Position numbers and translations under genes: made by a program. DNA of 8,563 nt from an uncultured Pseudobdellovibrionaceae bacterium (GTDB lineage: Bacteria > Bdellovibrionota > Bdellovibrionia > Bdellovibrionales > Bdellovibrionaceae), in contig CALCCV010000679.1 of assembly GCA_937900305.1 (NCBI GenBank), forward strand, positions 1 to 8,563, written 5' to 3'. Under the pieces are notes generated by a model. The model worked only from the letters and a program-made list of their open reading frames with translations, did no database searches and was not told the origin of the DNA. Positions 1 through 5,558 of the stretch are shown here, one piece after another (within the stretch, counting starts at the first letter, position 1; the number at the start of each line of letters is the position of its first letter).

Positions 1-858
1 GTACTTAACGAACAATTCATTTACGTCGGTGGCCATCGGGCTGTTTAAGTACATGGGAATCCTGGGAAGGCGACCTAGCTTGCGTAGTTTCCAGAGATAA
101 AACAGGATCTCTTGTGCCCGTCCCACCGCAAATGCAGGCACCAGAATCACTCCCTTACGTTTTACAGCGTCGCTAATGATATTTTCAAGATCAACTAAGG
201 GGTCAGTGAGGATATGTCTTCGATTACCGTAAGTTGATTCTGTGACCAGATAGTCCGCCTCGGGCAGGACATCGGGAGGAAACAAAATGGGATCCTGCGG
301 TCTGCCCACATCTCCGGTGAAACAAATCGACTTGCCATCCACCTCCAGTAGCGTTGAGGAGGCCCCCAATATATGGCCGGCGTAGCGAAATTTGAAGTTG
401 ATTTCAGGAGAAATATTTTTCTTTTCTTCAAATGGAACGGACTCAAAACTCGCGAGAGAGGCCCTGGCTTCCTTGAGAGTAAAAAGCGGCAATGCGGGAT
501 CATGCTTTGATCTCTTATGCTGATTCAAATATTCGGCCTCTTCTTCGGCCAAGTAGCCGGCGTCGGGCAAAAGAATTTCACACAAATCTCGGGTTGCTGG
601 GGTGGCGTAAATTTTCCCTTTAAAGCCATCCTTGATCAATCTGGGAATGTATCCAGAGTGATCGATATGAGCATGGGTTAATATCACCGCCGTTATCTTA
701 GAAGGTGAAATAGGAAATTCGTCCCAGTTTCTAAGTCGGAGTGATTTCAAACCTTGAAACATTCCGCAATCGACAAGAATTGATCCGCTTTTGGAAGTCA
801 CTAAATACTTAGATCCGGTGACGGTCCCCGCTCCTCCGAGAACTTGTATCGAAGTCAT
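1..858 (-). CDS. Beta-CASP metallo-beta-lactamase RNA exonuclease (CPSF/YSH1-like), 3' end cut off by window
   Basis: Predicted zinc-dependent MBL-fold ribonuclease of the beta-CASP branch, acting on RNA in the cytoplasm. The 286 visible residues start with GGAGTVTGS (8-16), then the metal-binding HAHIDH (62-67), a second metal histidine in GHILGASS (161-168), the metal aspartate in FTGDVG (180-185), and the beta-CASP signatures TESTYGNR (206-213) and VPAFAVGRAQE (240-250), followed by YLNSPMA. Family members are usually about 450-470 residues, so roughly a third is missing to the left of the window. The ATG at 858 is preceded by AGGAG nine bases upstream. It lies 99 bp downstream of the channel-like gene on the same strand, so it could be read through from that unit, but I see no functional link. 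The family call is secure; the exact substrate is not. Confidence 0.9.
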   Translation of the reverse strand, partial: MTSIQVLGGAGTVTGSKYLVTSKSGSILVDCGMFQGLKSLRLRNWDEFPISPSKITAVILTHAHIDHSGYIPRLIKDGFKGKIYATPATRDLCEILLPDAGYLAEEEAEYLNQHKRSKHDPALPLFTLKEARASLASFESVPFEEKKNISPEINFKFRYAGHILGASSTLLEVDGKSICFTGDVGRPQDPILFPPDVLPEADYLVTESTYGNRRHILTDPLVDLENIISDAVKRKGVILVPAFAVGRAQEILFYLWKLRKLGRLPRIPMYLNSPMATDVNELFVKY

Positions 859-957
859 ATCCTAAATCTCCTATGGCAACGGGTTTTGAATACTCCCAGA
901 AAATAGATTCCGGCCACCACGGATTTGATACTATTTCTCTTCATACACAATCCGTTT
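859..957. other. Short intergenic gap
   Basis: The 99 bp between the channel-like gene and the exonuclease gene hold the exonuclease ribosome binding site. A weak 4-bp stem (TCCG/CGGA at 909-912 and 920-923) followed by a T-rich stretch on the minus strand is too short to call a terminator. No -24/-12 promoter or GACA-N3-TGTC repeat was found here, so separate transcription of the exonuclease gene is neither shown nor excluded. Confidence 0.5.
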
Positions 958-1392
958 TTAGGTTTTTGTTTTATGGTCATCATTTTTCAAATCAGAAATT
1001 TCTTTTTCAACTTCCAACATTTCTTTCTCTAGAGACGAAAGAGCCGGGGAAACAAGAGCGGAAACCAAGAATGCCATGTAAGTCCATAGAAAAAAAGTTC
1101 CAACTAACATTAAGGCGATAACAGTGACCTTCCCCATAAATGTTTGAGGAAGAAAGGAAACATACCCAATCGTTGTGATTATACTGGTACTCCAGAGCAG
1201 ACAATCAATGAACTGAATTGGCATTTCGCCACTCGAAGACTCCAAAACATAAAGAAGAACGCTGCCCAATATGATCATGGCATTCCCCGTAACTGTCAAA
1301 AACCAGAACATGGGGTGTTTCAACAATGCCGTCAGACGCTTGGCGTATTTGACATTGTCTCTATGTTTTTTCCGTCTAAAGTGGATTTTCAT
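958..1392 (-). CDS. Two-TM ion-channel-like protein (KcsA-type fold) with non-canonical filter TIGYV
   Basis: A 144-residue inner-membrane protein with the layout of a minimal potassium channel subunit: basic N-terminus (1-25), first membrane helix (about 29-49), pore helix (about 60-72), filter-like TTIGYVSFLP (73-82), second membrane helix (about 88-112) and a charged, probably coiled-coil tail (118-137). Canonical filters read T-V-G-Y-G-D; here the last glycine is valine (V78) and the following acid is serine (S79), while T74, G76, Y77 and the downstream proline are kept. This predicts altered selectivity or a non-conducting, regulatory subunit. It overlaps the stop of the upstream secreted-protein gene by ATGA, so translation is probably coupled; no strong separate ribosome binding site is seen. 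The fold call is good, potassium selectivity is doubtful. Confidence 0.75.
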   Translation of the reverse strand: MKIHFRRKKHRDNVKYAKRLTALLKHPMFWFLTVTGNAMIILGSVLLYVLESSSGEMPIQFIDCLLWSTSIITTIGYVSFLPQTFMGKVTVIALMLVGTFFLWTYMAFLVSALVSPALSSLEKEMLEVEKEISDLKNDDHKTKT

Positions 1393-1814
1393 GGAGAACC
1401 ATTTTCAAGTTTGAGGCGAAAGATCTCACTTTGCTTTTGATATTTAGCAGAAATTTCTAGCTCGGCGCCCTCGGTGAGGGGCGACGGATCAGAGATGACG
1501 AATGAATTATTGGCTCGGCTAGTTGCCAAAACTTTTCCTGGGTAAGGGCTGAGCCTCCGCACCGTCAGACTCATTTTTGAAAGATCTAACTTCGCCTCTT
1601 CTCGACCCACTACGAAAATCCGGAGGGGATTTTGGCGGGAGATATGAAGAGTGAAGAGCTGACCTTCGCGGCGCCACTCGTTGGAACTCCCTAAAGGTTC
1701 AGTACTTTGAATCTGAGCGAAAGACAAAGAGGGCCATGTTAACAAAAAATAGACCGAGAAAAAAATAAAAAACCGCAAGATCCTCGCTGAAATCATTTTT
1801 ATATTCTGACTCAT
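1389..1814 (-). CDS. Small exported protein of unknown function
   Basis: A 141-residue protein I do not recognise. Residues 1-33 form a Sec-type signal peptide: a basic start, a hydrophobic core of aromatic and aliphatic residues (about 13-27) and a likely signal peptidase I site after S-F-A (31-33). No lipobox cysteine is present, so the mature 108 residues are probably periplasmic. They alternate polar and hydrophobic residues with many prolines (LRIFVVGREE, LTVRRLSPYPG, ELEISAKY), which suggests an all-beta, perhaps immunoglobulin-like, domain. The start at 1814 has AGGGGGAG just upstream; the internal Met7 lacks one. It sits 30 bp after the CBS gene and overlaps the channel-like gene by four bases (ATGA), so it probably works with that channel or at the envelope near it. 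Function is unassigned. Confidence 0.75.
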   Translation of the reverse strand: MSQNIKMISARILRFFIFFSVYFLLTWPSLSFAQIQSTEPLGSSNEWRREGQLFTLHISRQNPLRIFVVGREEAKLDLSKMSLTVRRLSPYPGKVLATSRANNSFVISDPSPLTEGAELEISAKYQKQSEIFRLKLENGSP

Positions 1815-1844
1815 GGCTCCCCCTTTTTCTGGTTTGGTTTAGCT

Positions 1845-2252
1845 CTAGTTCTTGAGACGCGTTTCCAGTAGCTCAGAGAATGCCTTGTAAGCATCGACCT
1901 CTGTGAAAATCCCCACGACCTTGTCGTTGTCCACGACAATCGCACAGCCATATTTTTTCTCTGCCATGTGAGCGACGACCTCGTTAATAGGAGTGCTTGG
2001 GGAAGTGAAGTAAGGTTCCGGCGTGTAAGCTGCTTCCACTGTAGTTGTTTTTGCATCTACATCTTTAAACGTCAGAATCAGATTGATGTCCCGATCGGAC
2101 AACAATCCAACCAACTTACCTCCCCGCAAAACTGGAAGGTGGCGAAGCTTGAACTCCTTCATGAAGTCCTGTGCTTGGGCCAGAGATTGGTCATAGCCGA
2201 TGGATTTGGGAACGTAGGTCATGAACTTCTGAATCGTCGGGATGGATTTCAC
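1845..2252 (-). CDS. Tandem CBS-domain protein
   Basis: A 135-residue stand-alone pair of CBS motifs, which in this family form a cytoplasmic module binding adenine nucleotides and acting as an energy or ligand sensor. CBS1 spans about 9-65 and shows HLPVLRGGKLVGLLSDRDI; CBS2 spans about 71-125 and shows CAIVVDNDKVVGIFTEVDA. An in-frame ATG at 2321 gives a longer reading (158 aa), but it has no ribosome binding site and lies upstream of the predicted -24/-12 promoter. The GTG at 2252 has AAGGAG (2259-2264) six bases upstream and starts the protein at MKSIPTIQKFMT, directly before CBS1, so I chose it. It is first in the unit with the secreted and channel-like genes, which suggests a role in gating or signalling for that channel. 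The domain call is secure; ligand and partner are inferred. Confidence 0.9.
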   Translation of the reverse strand: MKSIPTIQKFMTYVPKSIGYDQSLAQAQDFMKEFKLRHLPVLRGGKLVGLLSDRDINLILTFKDVDAKTTTVEAAYTPEPYFTSPSTPINEVVAHMAEKKYGCAIVVDNDKVVGIFTEVDAYKAFSELLETRLKN

Positions 2253-2258
2253 TGTGAT

Positions 2259-2264
2259 CTCCTT
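2259..2264 (-). promoter_or_regulatory. Ribosome binding site that fixes the GTG start of the CBS gene
   Basis: On the minus strand AAGGAG is followed by six bases and then GTG (2252-2250). The in-frame ATG at 2321 has no such site. This decides in favour of the shorter 135-residue protein. Confidence 0.8.
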
Positions 2265-2291
2265 GAGGTTATTAAGTCCACTGAGCCTTAT

Positions 2292-2307
2292 CGCAAAGTC
2301 TCTGCCA
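2292..2307 (-). promoter_or_regulatory. Predicted sigma54 (-24/-12) promoter of the CBS-secreted-channel unit
   Basis: The minus strand reads TGGCAGAGACTTTGCG. Against the sigma54 consensus TGGCAC-N5-TTGCA it has the invariant GG and GC pairs at the correct 10-base separation, differing only at the sixth base and the last base. The predicted start of transcription is near 2281, which gives a leader of about 29 nt to the GTG at 2252 with the ribosome binding site inside it. Assigned by eye; not tested. Confidence 0.65.
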
Positions 2308-2348
2308 AACGCCGGGGCCATTTAAATTGACTTTGAACGATGATTTTG

Positions 2349-2361
2349 TGACATCTTGTCA
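2349..2361. promoter_or_regulatory. Inverted repeat TGACA-TCT-TGTCA, candidate activator (UAS) site 1
   Basis: A perfect 5-bp inverted repeat with a 3-base spacer. Its centre (2355) is about 74 bp upstream of the predicted start of the CBS unit and 171 bp upstream of that of the activator operon, both within the usual range for sigma54 activator sites. It is one of four copies of GACA-N3-TGTC in the window. Binding by the neighbouring NtrC-type activator is inferred. Confidence 0.6.
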
Positions 2362-2380
2362 TTCTCGGCCATCGGAAATT

Positions 2381-2391
2381 GACAAAATGTC
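2381..2391. promoter_or_regulatory. Inverted repeat GACA-AAA-TGTC, candidate activator (UAS) site 2
   Basis: Second copy of GACA-N3-TGTC. Its centre (2386) is 31 bp, close to three helical turns, from site 1, so two activator dimers would sit on the same DNA face. It is about 105 bp from the CBS promoter start and 140 bp from the activator operon start. Confidence 0.6.
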
Positions 2392-2449
2392 TCTTGATGA
2401 GTGTGATTGGCCAACAAGTTGAATTTGCGAAACTAAATATCGCACATGA

Positions 2450-2462
2450 AATCAATAGTTTG
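2450..2462 (+). promoter_or_regulatory. Predicted IHF binding site
   Basis: AATCAATAGTTTG fits the IHF consensus WATCAANNNNTTR at every defined position. It lies between the inverted repeats and the rightward -24/-12 promoter, about 70 bp upstream of the predicted transcription start. That is where IHF commonly bends DNA to bring a sigma54 activator to its polymerase. A match this short can occur by chance; position is the main support. Confidence 0.5.
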
Positions 2463-2499
2463 AGAAAACTGAGGACTGGTCGTTCACTCCTATTTGCAA

Positions 2500-2515
2500 T
2501 GGCACAGGAGTTGTA
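2500..2515 (+). promoter_or_regulatory. Predicted sigma54 (-24/-12) promoter of the activator operon
   Basis: TGGCACAGGAGTTGTA matches TGGCAC-N5-TTGCA except that the -12 C is T. Spacing is exact. The predicted start of transcription is near 2526, giving a leader of about 37 nt to the ATG at 2563. The T at -12 would be expected to weaken it, so a second promoter for the operon is possible. Confidence 0.55.
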
Positions 2516-2562
2516 ATTATCTCCGCAGACAGCACTTTCCAAAAACACGAGGTGATCAACCA

Positions 2563-3966
2563 ATGGCAACAAATCTAAGAGTCGCAGTAGTTGATGATGA
2601 TCCAGAAATGGGCAGAGTGGTTCGCGACCTACTTACAGACGAGGGTTATCAGGTCTCCCAGTACCATTCCGCGTCTGATGCTCTCATCAAATTCAAAATA
2701 GAACCTCCGCACATACTGGTGACAGATCATAAAATGAAAGACATTGATGGGTTGATGTTTCTGCGAAAGGTTCAATCAGACTATCCCTCAATTGTTTCCA
2801 TCATGATGACTGCATTTGGATCGATTGAGACTGCGATCGAGGCAATGAAGTCCGGAGCCTATCATTACATTGTGAAACCGTTTAAAAACGAAGAATTGAG
2901 TTTGCTGGTCCATCGCGCGAGCGAAAAAATAGTTTTAACTCAAGAGAACGCGACGCTAAAGAAAGAGCTCAACAAAAACTTCAGCCTTGATTCCATCGTC
3001 GGTAAGAGCCCAGCAATAACCTCTGTCTTCGAATTGATCAAGGTCGTAGCCACCGCCACTGCCAATGTGCTTATTGCAGGAGAAAGTGGATCTGGAAAAG
3101 AGCTTGTGGCCAGAGCCTTGCACAACGCAAGCTCTCGAAAAAATAAAACTTTCGTGCCAATCAATTGCACAGCACTGCCAGAAAACCTTCTCGAAAGTGA
3201 ACTGTTCGGACATGTCAAAGGATCTTTCACAGGAGCCATTTCAGACAAGAAAGGACTCTTTGAGGAAGCTAACGGCGGCACTTTATTCCTAGACGAAATT
3301 GGGGATATGAGTCTTCAACTGCAAGCAAAGTTATTGAGGGTCCTACAGGATCGGCAAATTCGACCCGTTGGCGGCAACACACAAAAAAATATCGATGTTC
3401 GAATTATTGCAGCCACTCACCGGGACTTAAAGATAATGGTTAAGGACGGAAAATTTCGTGAAGATCTTTTCTATCGCCTGAATGTCGTGCCCATTCGCGT
3501 TCCACCGCTACGTGAACGTCGTGAAGACATTCCCCTTCTGGCAGAGAGCTTCATTAAAAAGTTCGCAATTCGCAACGGCTCTAAAGTCACTAGAGTCGCG
3601 CCCGAAGCTATGAGCCTATTGATGGCTCACCCTTGGCCCGGCAATGTCAGAGAATTGGAAAATGTAATCGAGAGAGCGATCGTGCTAAGTCCTGACGATA
3701 CAATCGAAAAGAAAGTTGTTTTGGGCAGCGCTCTTGAAGAGGCTCAGCAAAACATAGAGCAGCTTCACGCTGATAGACCCACCCTCGAGAAGTTGGAAGA
3801 ACGCTATATAAAAATGATTTTGGCAGAAACAGATAACAAGAAAGATGAAGCTGCGAAGGTTCTTGGAGTCAGTCGTCGCACACTTTATCGAAAAGAGCGC
3901 ATCTACGGAATGGTTTCGGATGAAACTCCTGAACCACAAGAGGACATTCATGAAAAAGCTAACTAA
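2563..3966 (+). CDS. NtrC-family sigma54-dependent response regulator
   Basis: A 467-residue cytoplasmic transcription activator. Receiver domain (about 4-120): acidic DDD 11-13, phospho-acceptor D55, T83 and K105. The segment after D55 reads HKMKDIDG, lacking the proline usual after the methionine. AAA+ domain (about 143-375): Walker A GESGSGKE (173-180), sigma54-contact loop GSFTGA (220-225; a conservative variant of GAFTGA), Walker B LFLDE (241-245), arginine finger region FREDLFYR (298-305). A Fis-type helix-turn-helix closes the protein (about 425-446, AAKVLGVSRRTLYRK). Length and order are normal for the family. The ATG at 2563 follows GAGGTGAT and starts just before the receiver; the upstream in-frame ATG at 2494 overlaps the promoter. 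It heads a four-gene signalling operon and probably binds the nearby GACA-N3-TGTC repeats (inference). Confidence 0.95.
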   Translation: MATNLRVAVVDDDPEMGRVVRDLLTDEGYQVSQYHSASDALIKFKIEPPHILVTDHKMKDIDGLMFLRKVQSDYPSIVSIMMTAFGSIETAIEAMKSGAYHYIVKPFKNEELSLLVHRASEKIVLTQENATLKKELNKNFSLDSIVGKSPAITSVFELIKVVATATANVLIAGESGSGKELVARALHNASSRKNKTFVPINCTALPENLLESELFGHVKGSFTGAISDKKGLFEEANGGTLFLDEIGDMSLQLQAKLLRVLQDRQIRPVGGNTQKNIDVRIIAATHRDLKIMVKDGKFREDLFYRLNVVPIRVPPLRERREDIPLLAESFIKKFAIRNGSKVTRVAPEAMSLLMAHPWPGNVRELENVIERAIVLSPDDTIEKKVVLGSALEEAQQNIEQLHADRPTLEKLEERYIKMILAETDNKKDEAAKVLGVSRRTLYRKERIYGMVSDETPEPQEDIHEKAN

Positions 3967-5092
3967 AGGCCTTCCCAGCAAAGATCTATCGTTACTTATG
4001 TCCGCCATCGACGAGGCCGCAATCGTTGCTGTCACCGATAAAAGCGGAACGATCACTTATGTGAACAAAAAGTTTTGTGCCATTTCTAAATATGACGAAG
4101 AAGAACTGATCGGAAAAACTCACCGTGTTATCAATTCCCATCATCACCCTAAAGAATTTTTCATCGAGATGTGGAAAACCATTTCCAGTGGCCAAACATG
4201 GGAAGGAGAAATTCGCAATCGCGCTAAGGACGGAACTTACTATTGGGTGAACACCACAATTGTCCCTTTCATGGACGCAGATGGGCACCCCGAACATTAC
4301 ATCGCGGTTAGGTATGAAATCACCGAACGAAAGCTTGCCGAGGAGCAGCTAAGGATCTATGCAAAGAAATTGGAGATCAGCAATCAAGAACTGCAAGATT
4401 TTGCATCTGTAGCCGCTCATGATCTGCAAGAGCCCTTGCGCAAGATTCAATCCTTTGCGGACCGCGTAAAACTTAAAGCCAAGGATTCTATTCCTGAGGA
4501 TGCTCTCGACTACCTTATTCGTGTTCAGGCGTCGGCAAAACGAATGCAGACTCTGATTAATGATCTTTTAACTTATTCACGCGTAACCACTCAAGCTAAG
4601 CCATTTTCGCCCGTATCTCTGGAACAAATTGCCAAACAGGCTTGCTCCGACTTAGAAGTTAGGATTGAGCAAGGCAACGGAAAAGTGATATTTAAAAACC
4701 TTCCAACGATTGAGGCGGACTCCACACAAATGCATCAGCTATTTTTAAATCTTTTGAGCAACGGTCTGAAGTTTCACAAAGCTGAAACGCCACCCGTCGT
4801 AGAAATACTTGCCGAAGTGGACGAATCAACCAATTCTGGAAAATCAGCCCCGTCGTGCAAACTCTTTTTTAAAGACAACGGAATCGGCTTTGAGGAGAAA
4901 TACTTAGATCGCATTTTCACAATATTCCAACGCCTCCATGGACGGCATGAGTATGAAGGAACCGGAATCGGTCTTGCCGTCTGCAGAAAAATTGTGGATA
5001 GGCACGGAGGAACGATAACTGCCACCTCTCAAAAAGGAGAAGGCGCCACGTTTATAATTAGCTTACCCATTAAACACCACCAGGGAGCGTAA
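3950..5092 (+). CDS. Soluble PAS-domain sensor histidine kinase
   Basis: A 380-residue kinase without membrane helices, so it should sense a cytoplasmic signal. A PAS domain with its C-terminal motif occupies about 15-128 (TDKSGTITYVNKKF, W100, YEITERK 122-128). A short coiled coil leads to the HisKA domain, with phospho-acceptor H157 in AAHDLQEPLR, a form seen in phytochrome-like kinases. The HATPase domain shows the N box LFLNLLSNGLKFH (264-276), DNGIGF (309-314) and GTGIGLAV (337-344). No chromophore-binding GAF/PHY region is present. The ATG at 3950 has AGAGGA five bases upstream and overlaps the end of the activator gene by 17 bp; longer in-frame starts lie deeper in that gene. It abuts the Rcp1-like receiver gene (TAATG junction), its most likely phosphorylation partner. 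The ligand is unknown. Confidence 0.92.
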   Translation: MKKLTKGLPSKDLSLLMSAIDEAAIVAVTDKSGTITYVNKKFCAISKYDEEELIGKTHRVINSHHHPKEFFIEMWKTISSGQTWEGEIRNRAKDGTYYWVNTTIVPFMDADGHPEHYIAVRYEITERKLAEEQLRIYAKKLEISNQELQDFASVAAHDLQEPLRKIQSFADRVKLKAKDSIPEDALDYLIRVQASAKRMQTLINDLLTYSRVTTQAKPFSPVSLEQIAKQACSDLEVRIEQGNGKVIFKNLPTIEADSTQMHQLFLNLLSNGLKFHKAETPPVVEILAEVDESTNSGKSAPSCKLFFKDNGIGFEEKYLDRIFTIFQRLHGRHEYEGTGIGLAVCRKIVDRHGGTITATSQKGEGATFIISLPIKHHQGA

Positions 5093-5556
5093 TGATGAGA
5101 TGCAAAACATCTATCCCAATTCTCGTTGCGGATGATGATATGGATGACTGTGAAATGATAAAGGAGGCTCTGCAAGCCAGCCGCCTATTGAATGAAGTGC
5201 AATTTGTTCATGATGGTGAAGAGCTACTGAGTTTCTTACATCGGCAACAGAAGTTATCCACACAAGCGAATAACTTATTGCCCGGTCTGATCCTACTGGA
5301 CCTCAATATGCCAAAGATGGATGGTCGCGAGGTTCTCAAAGAAATTAGAAAAAGTCCGGAGCTTCAATCCATTCCCATTATCGTCCTCACCACCTCAAAG
5401 GCTGAAGAAGATATCATGAGATCCTACAATCTCGGGGCAAACTCCTTTATAACCAAGCCTATTGAGTTCGAAACTCTGGTCCAAGTCATGAGGGATTTAG
5501 GACGCTATTGGTTTGAAATTGTTGAATTGCCTGATTGCAAACTCAGTGAGGGATAA
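5092..5556 (+). CDS. Rcp1-like single-domain response regulator
   Basis: A 154-residue stand-alone receiver with no output domain. Acidic ADDDMDD at 13-19, phospho-acceptor D70 in LILLDLNMPKMDG, T100 in IVLTTS and K122 in ITKP. The insert between beta-2 and the phospho-acceptor strand (LHRQQKLSTQANNLLPGL) and the tail RYWFEIVELP are typical of the Rcp1 group, the usual partners of phytochrome-like kinases. The first ATG overlaps the kinase stop by one base (TAATG); the next codon is also ATG, and AGGGAG (5082-5087) suits either. It probably takes phosphate from the PAS kinase, and either passes it on or acts as a sink that tunes flow to the activator. That role is inferred from order and family. 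Confidence 0.92.
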   Translation: MMRCKTSIPILVADDDMDDCEMIKEALQASRLLNEVQFVHDGEELLSFLHRQQKLSTQANNLLPGLILLDLNMPKMDGREVLKEIRKSPELQSIPIIVLTTSKAEEDIMRSYNLGANSFITKPIEFETLVQVMRDLGRYWFEIVELPDCKLSEG

Positions 5557-5558
5557 GA

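Larger units (their letters stand above)
2253..2562. other. Divergent control region between the CBS unit and the activator operon
   Basis: These 310 bases are non-coding if the CBS gene starts at the GTG. In order they hold the CBS ribosome binding site, a leftward -24/-12 promoter (2292-2307), two GACA-N3-TGTC repeats whose centres are 31 bp apart (2355 and 2386), an IHF consensus (2450-2462), a rightward -24/-12 promoter (2500-2515) and the activator ribosome binding site (2549-2556). Each part is described separately. Confidence 0.65.

Noticed and set aside
909..923. Possible terminator after the channel-like gene
   Set aside because: The stem is only four base pairs with a seven-base loop and an interrupted T run.
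1351..1359. GACATTGTC inside the channel-like gene as a fifth repeat
   Set aside because: The spacer is one base, not three, and it is inside coding sequence.
1921..1942. Inverted repeat TTGTCG...CGACAA in the CBS gene
   Set aside because: Lies in codons of a conserved CBS strand (VVDNDKVV), has the opposite arm order and is probably a by-product of coding.
2408..2423. TGGCCA-N5-TTGA on the plus strand as a second sigma54 promoter for the activator
   Set aside because: The C of the -12 GC is A and the -24 half is imperfect; the site at 2500-2515 fits better and gives a normal leader.
2494..2562. Upstream in-frame extension of the activator gene (ATG at 2494)
   Set aside because: It would overlap the -24/-12 promoter, has no ribosome binding site and adds 23 residues before a normal receiver start; the ATG at 2563 has GAGGTGAT.
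3845..3949. Longer start for the PAS kinase inside the activator gene
   Set aside because: The added residues are an out-of-frame reading of the activator helix-turn-helix region; the ATG at 3950 has a good ribosome binding site.
4064..4200. Phytochrome photoreceptor identity for the PAS kinase
   Set aside because: The kinase core and Rcp1-like partner resemble phytochrome systems, but there is no GAF/PHY region or chromophore cysteine; only a generic PAS domain is present.
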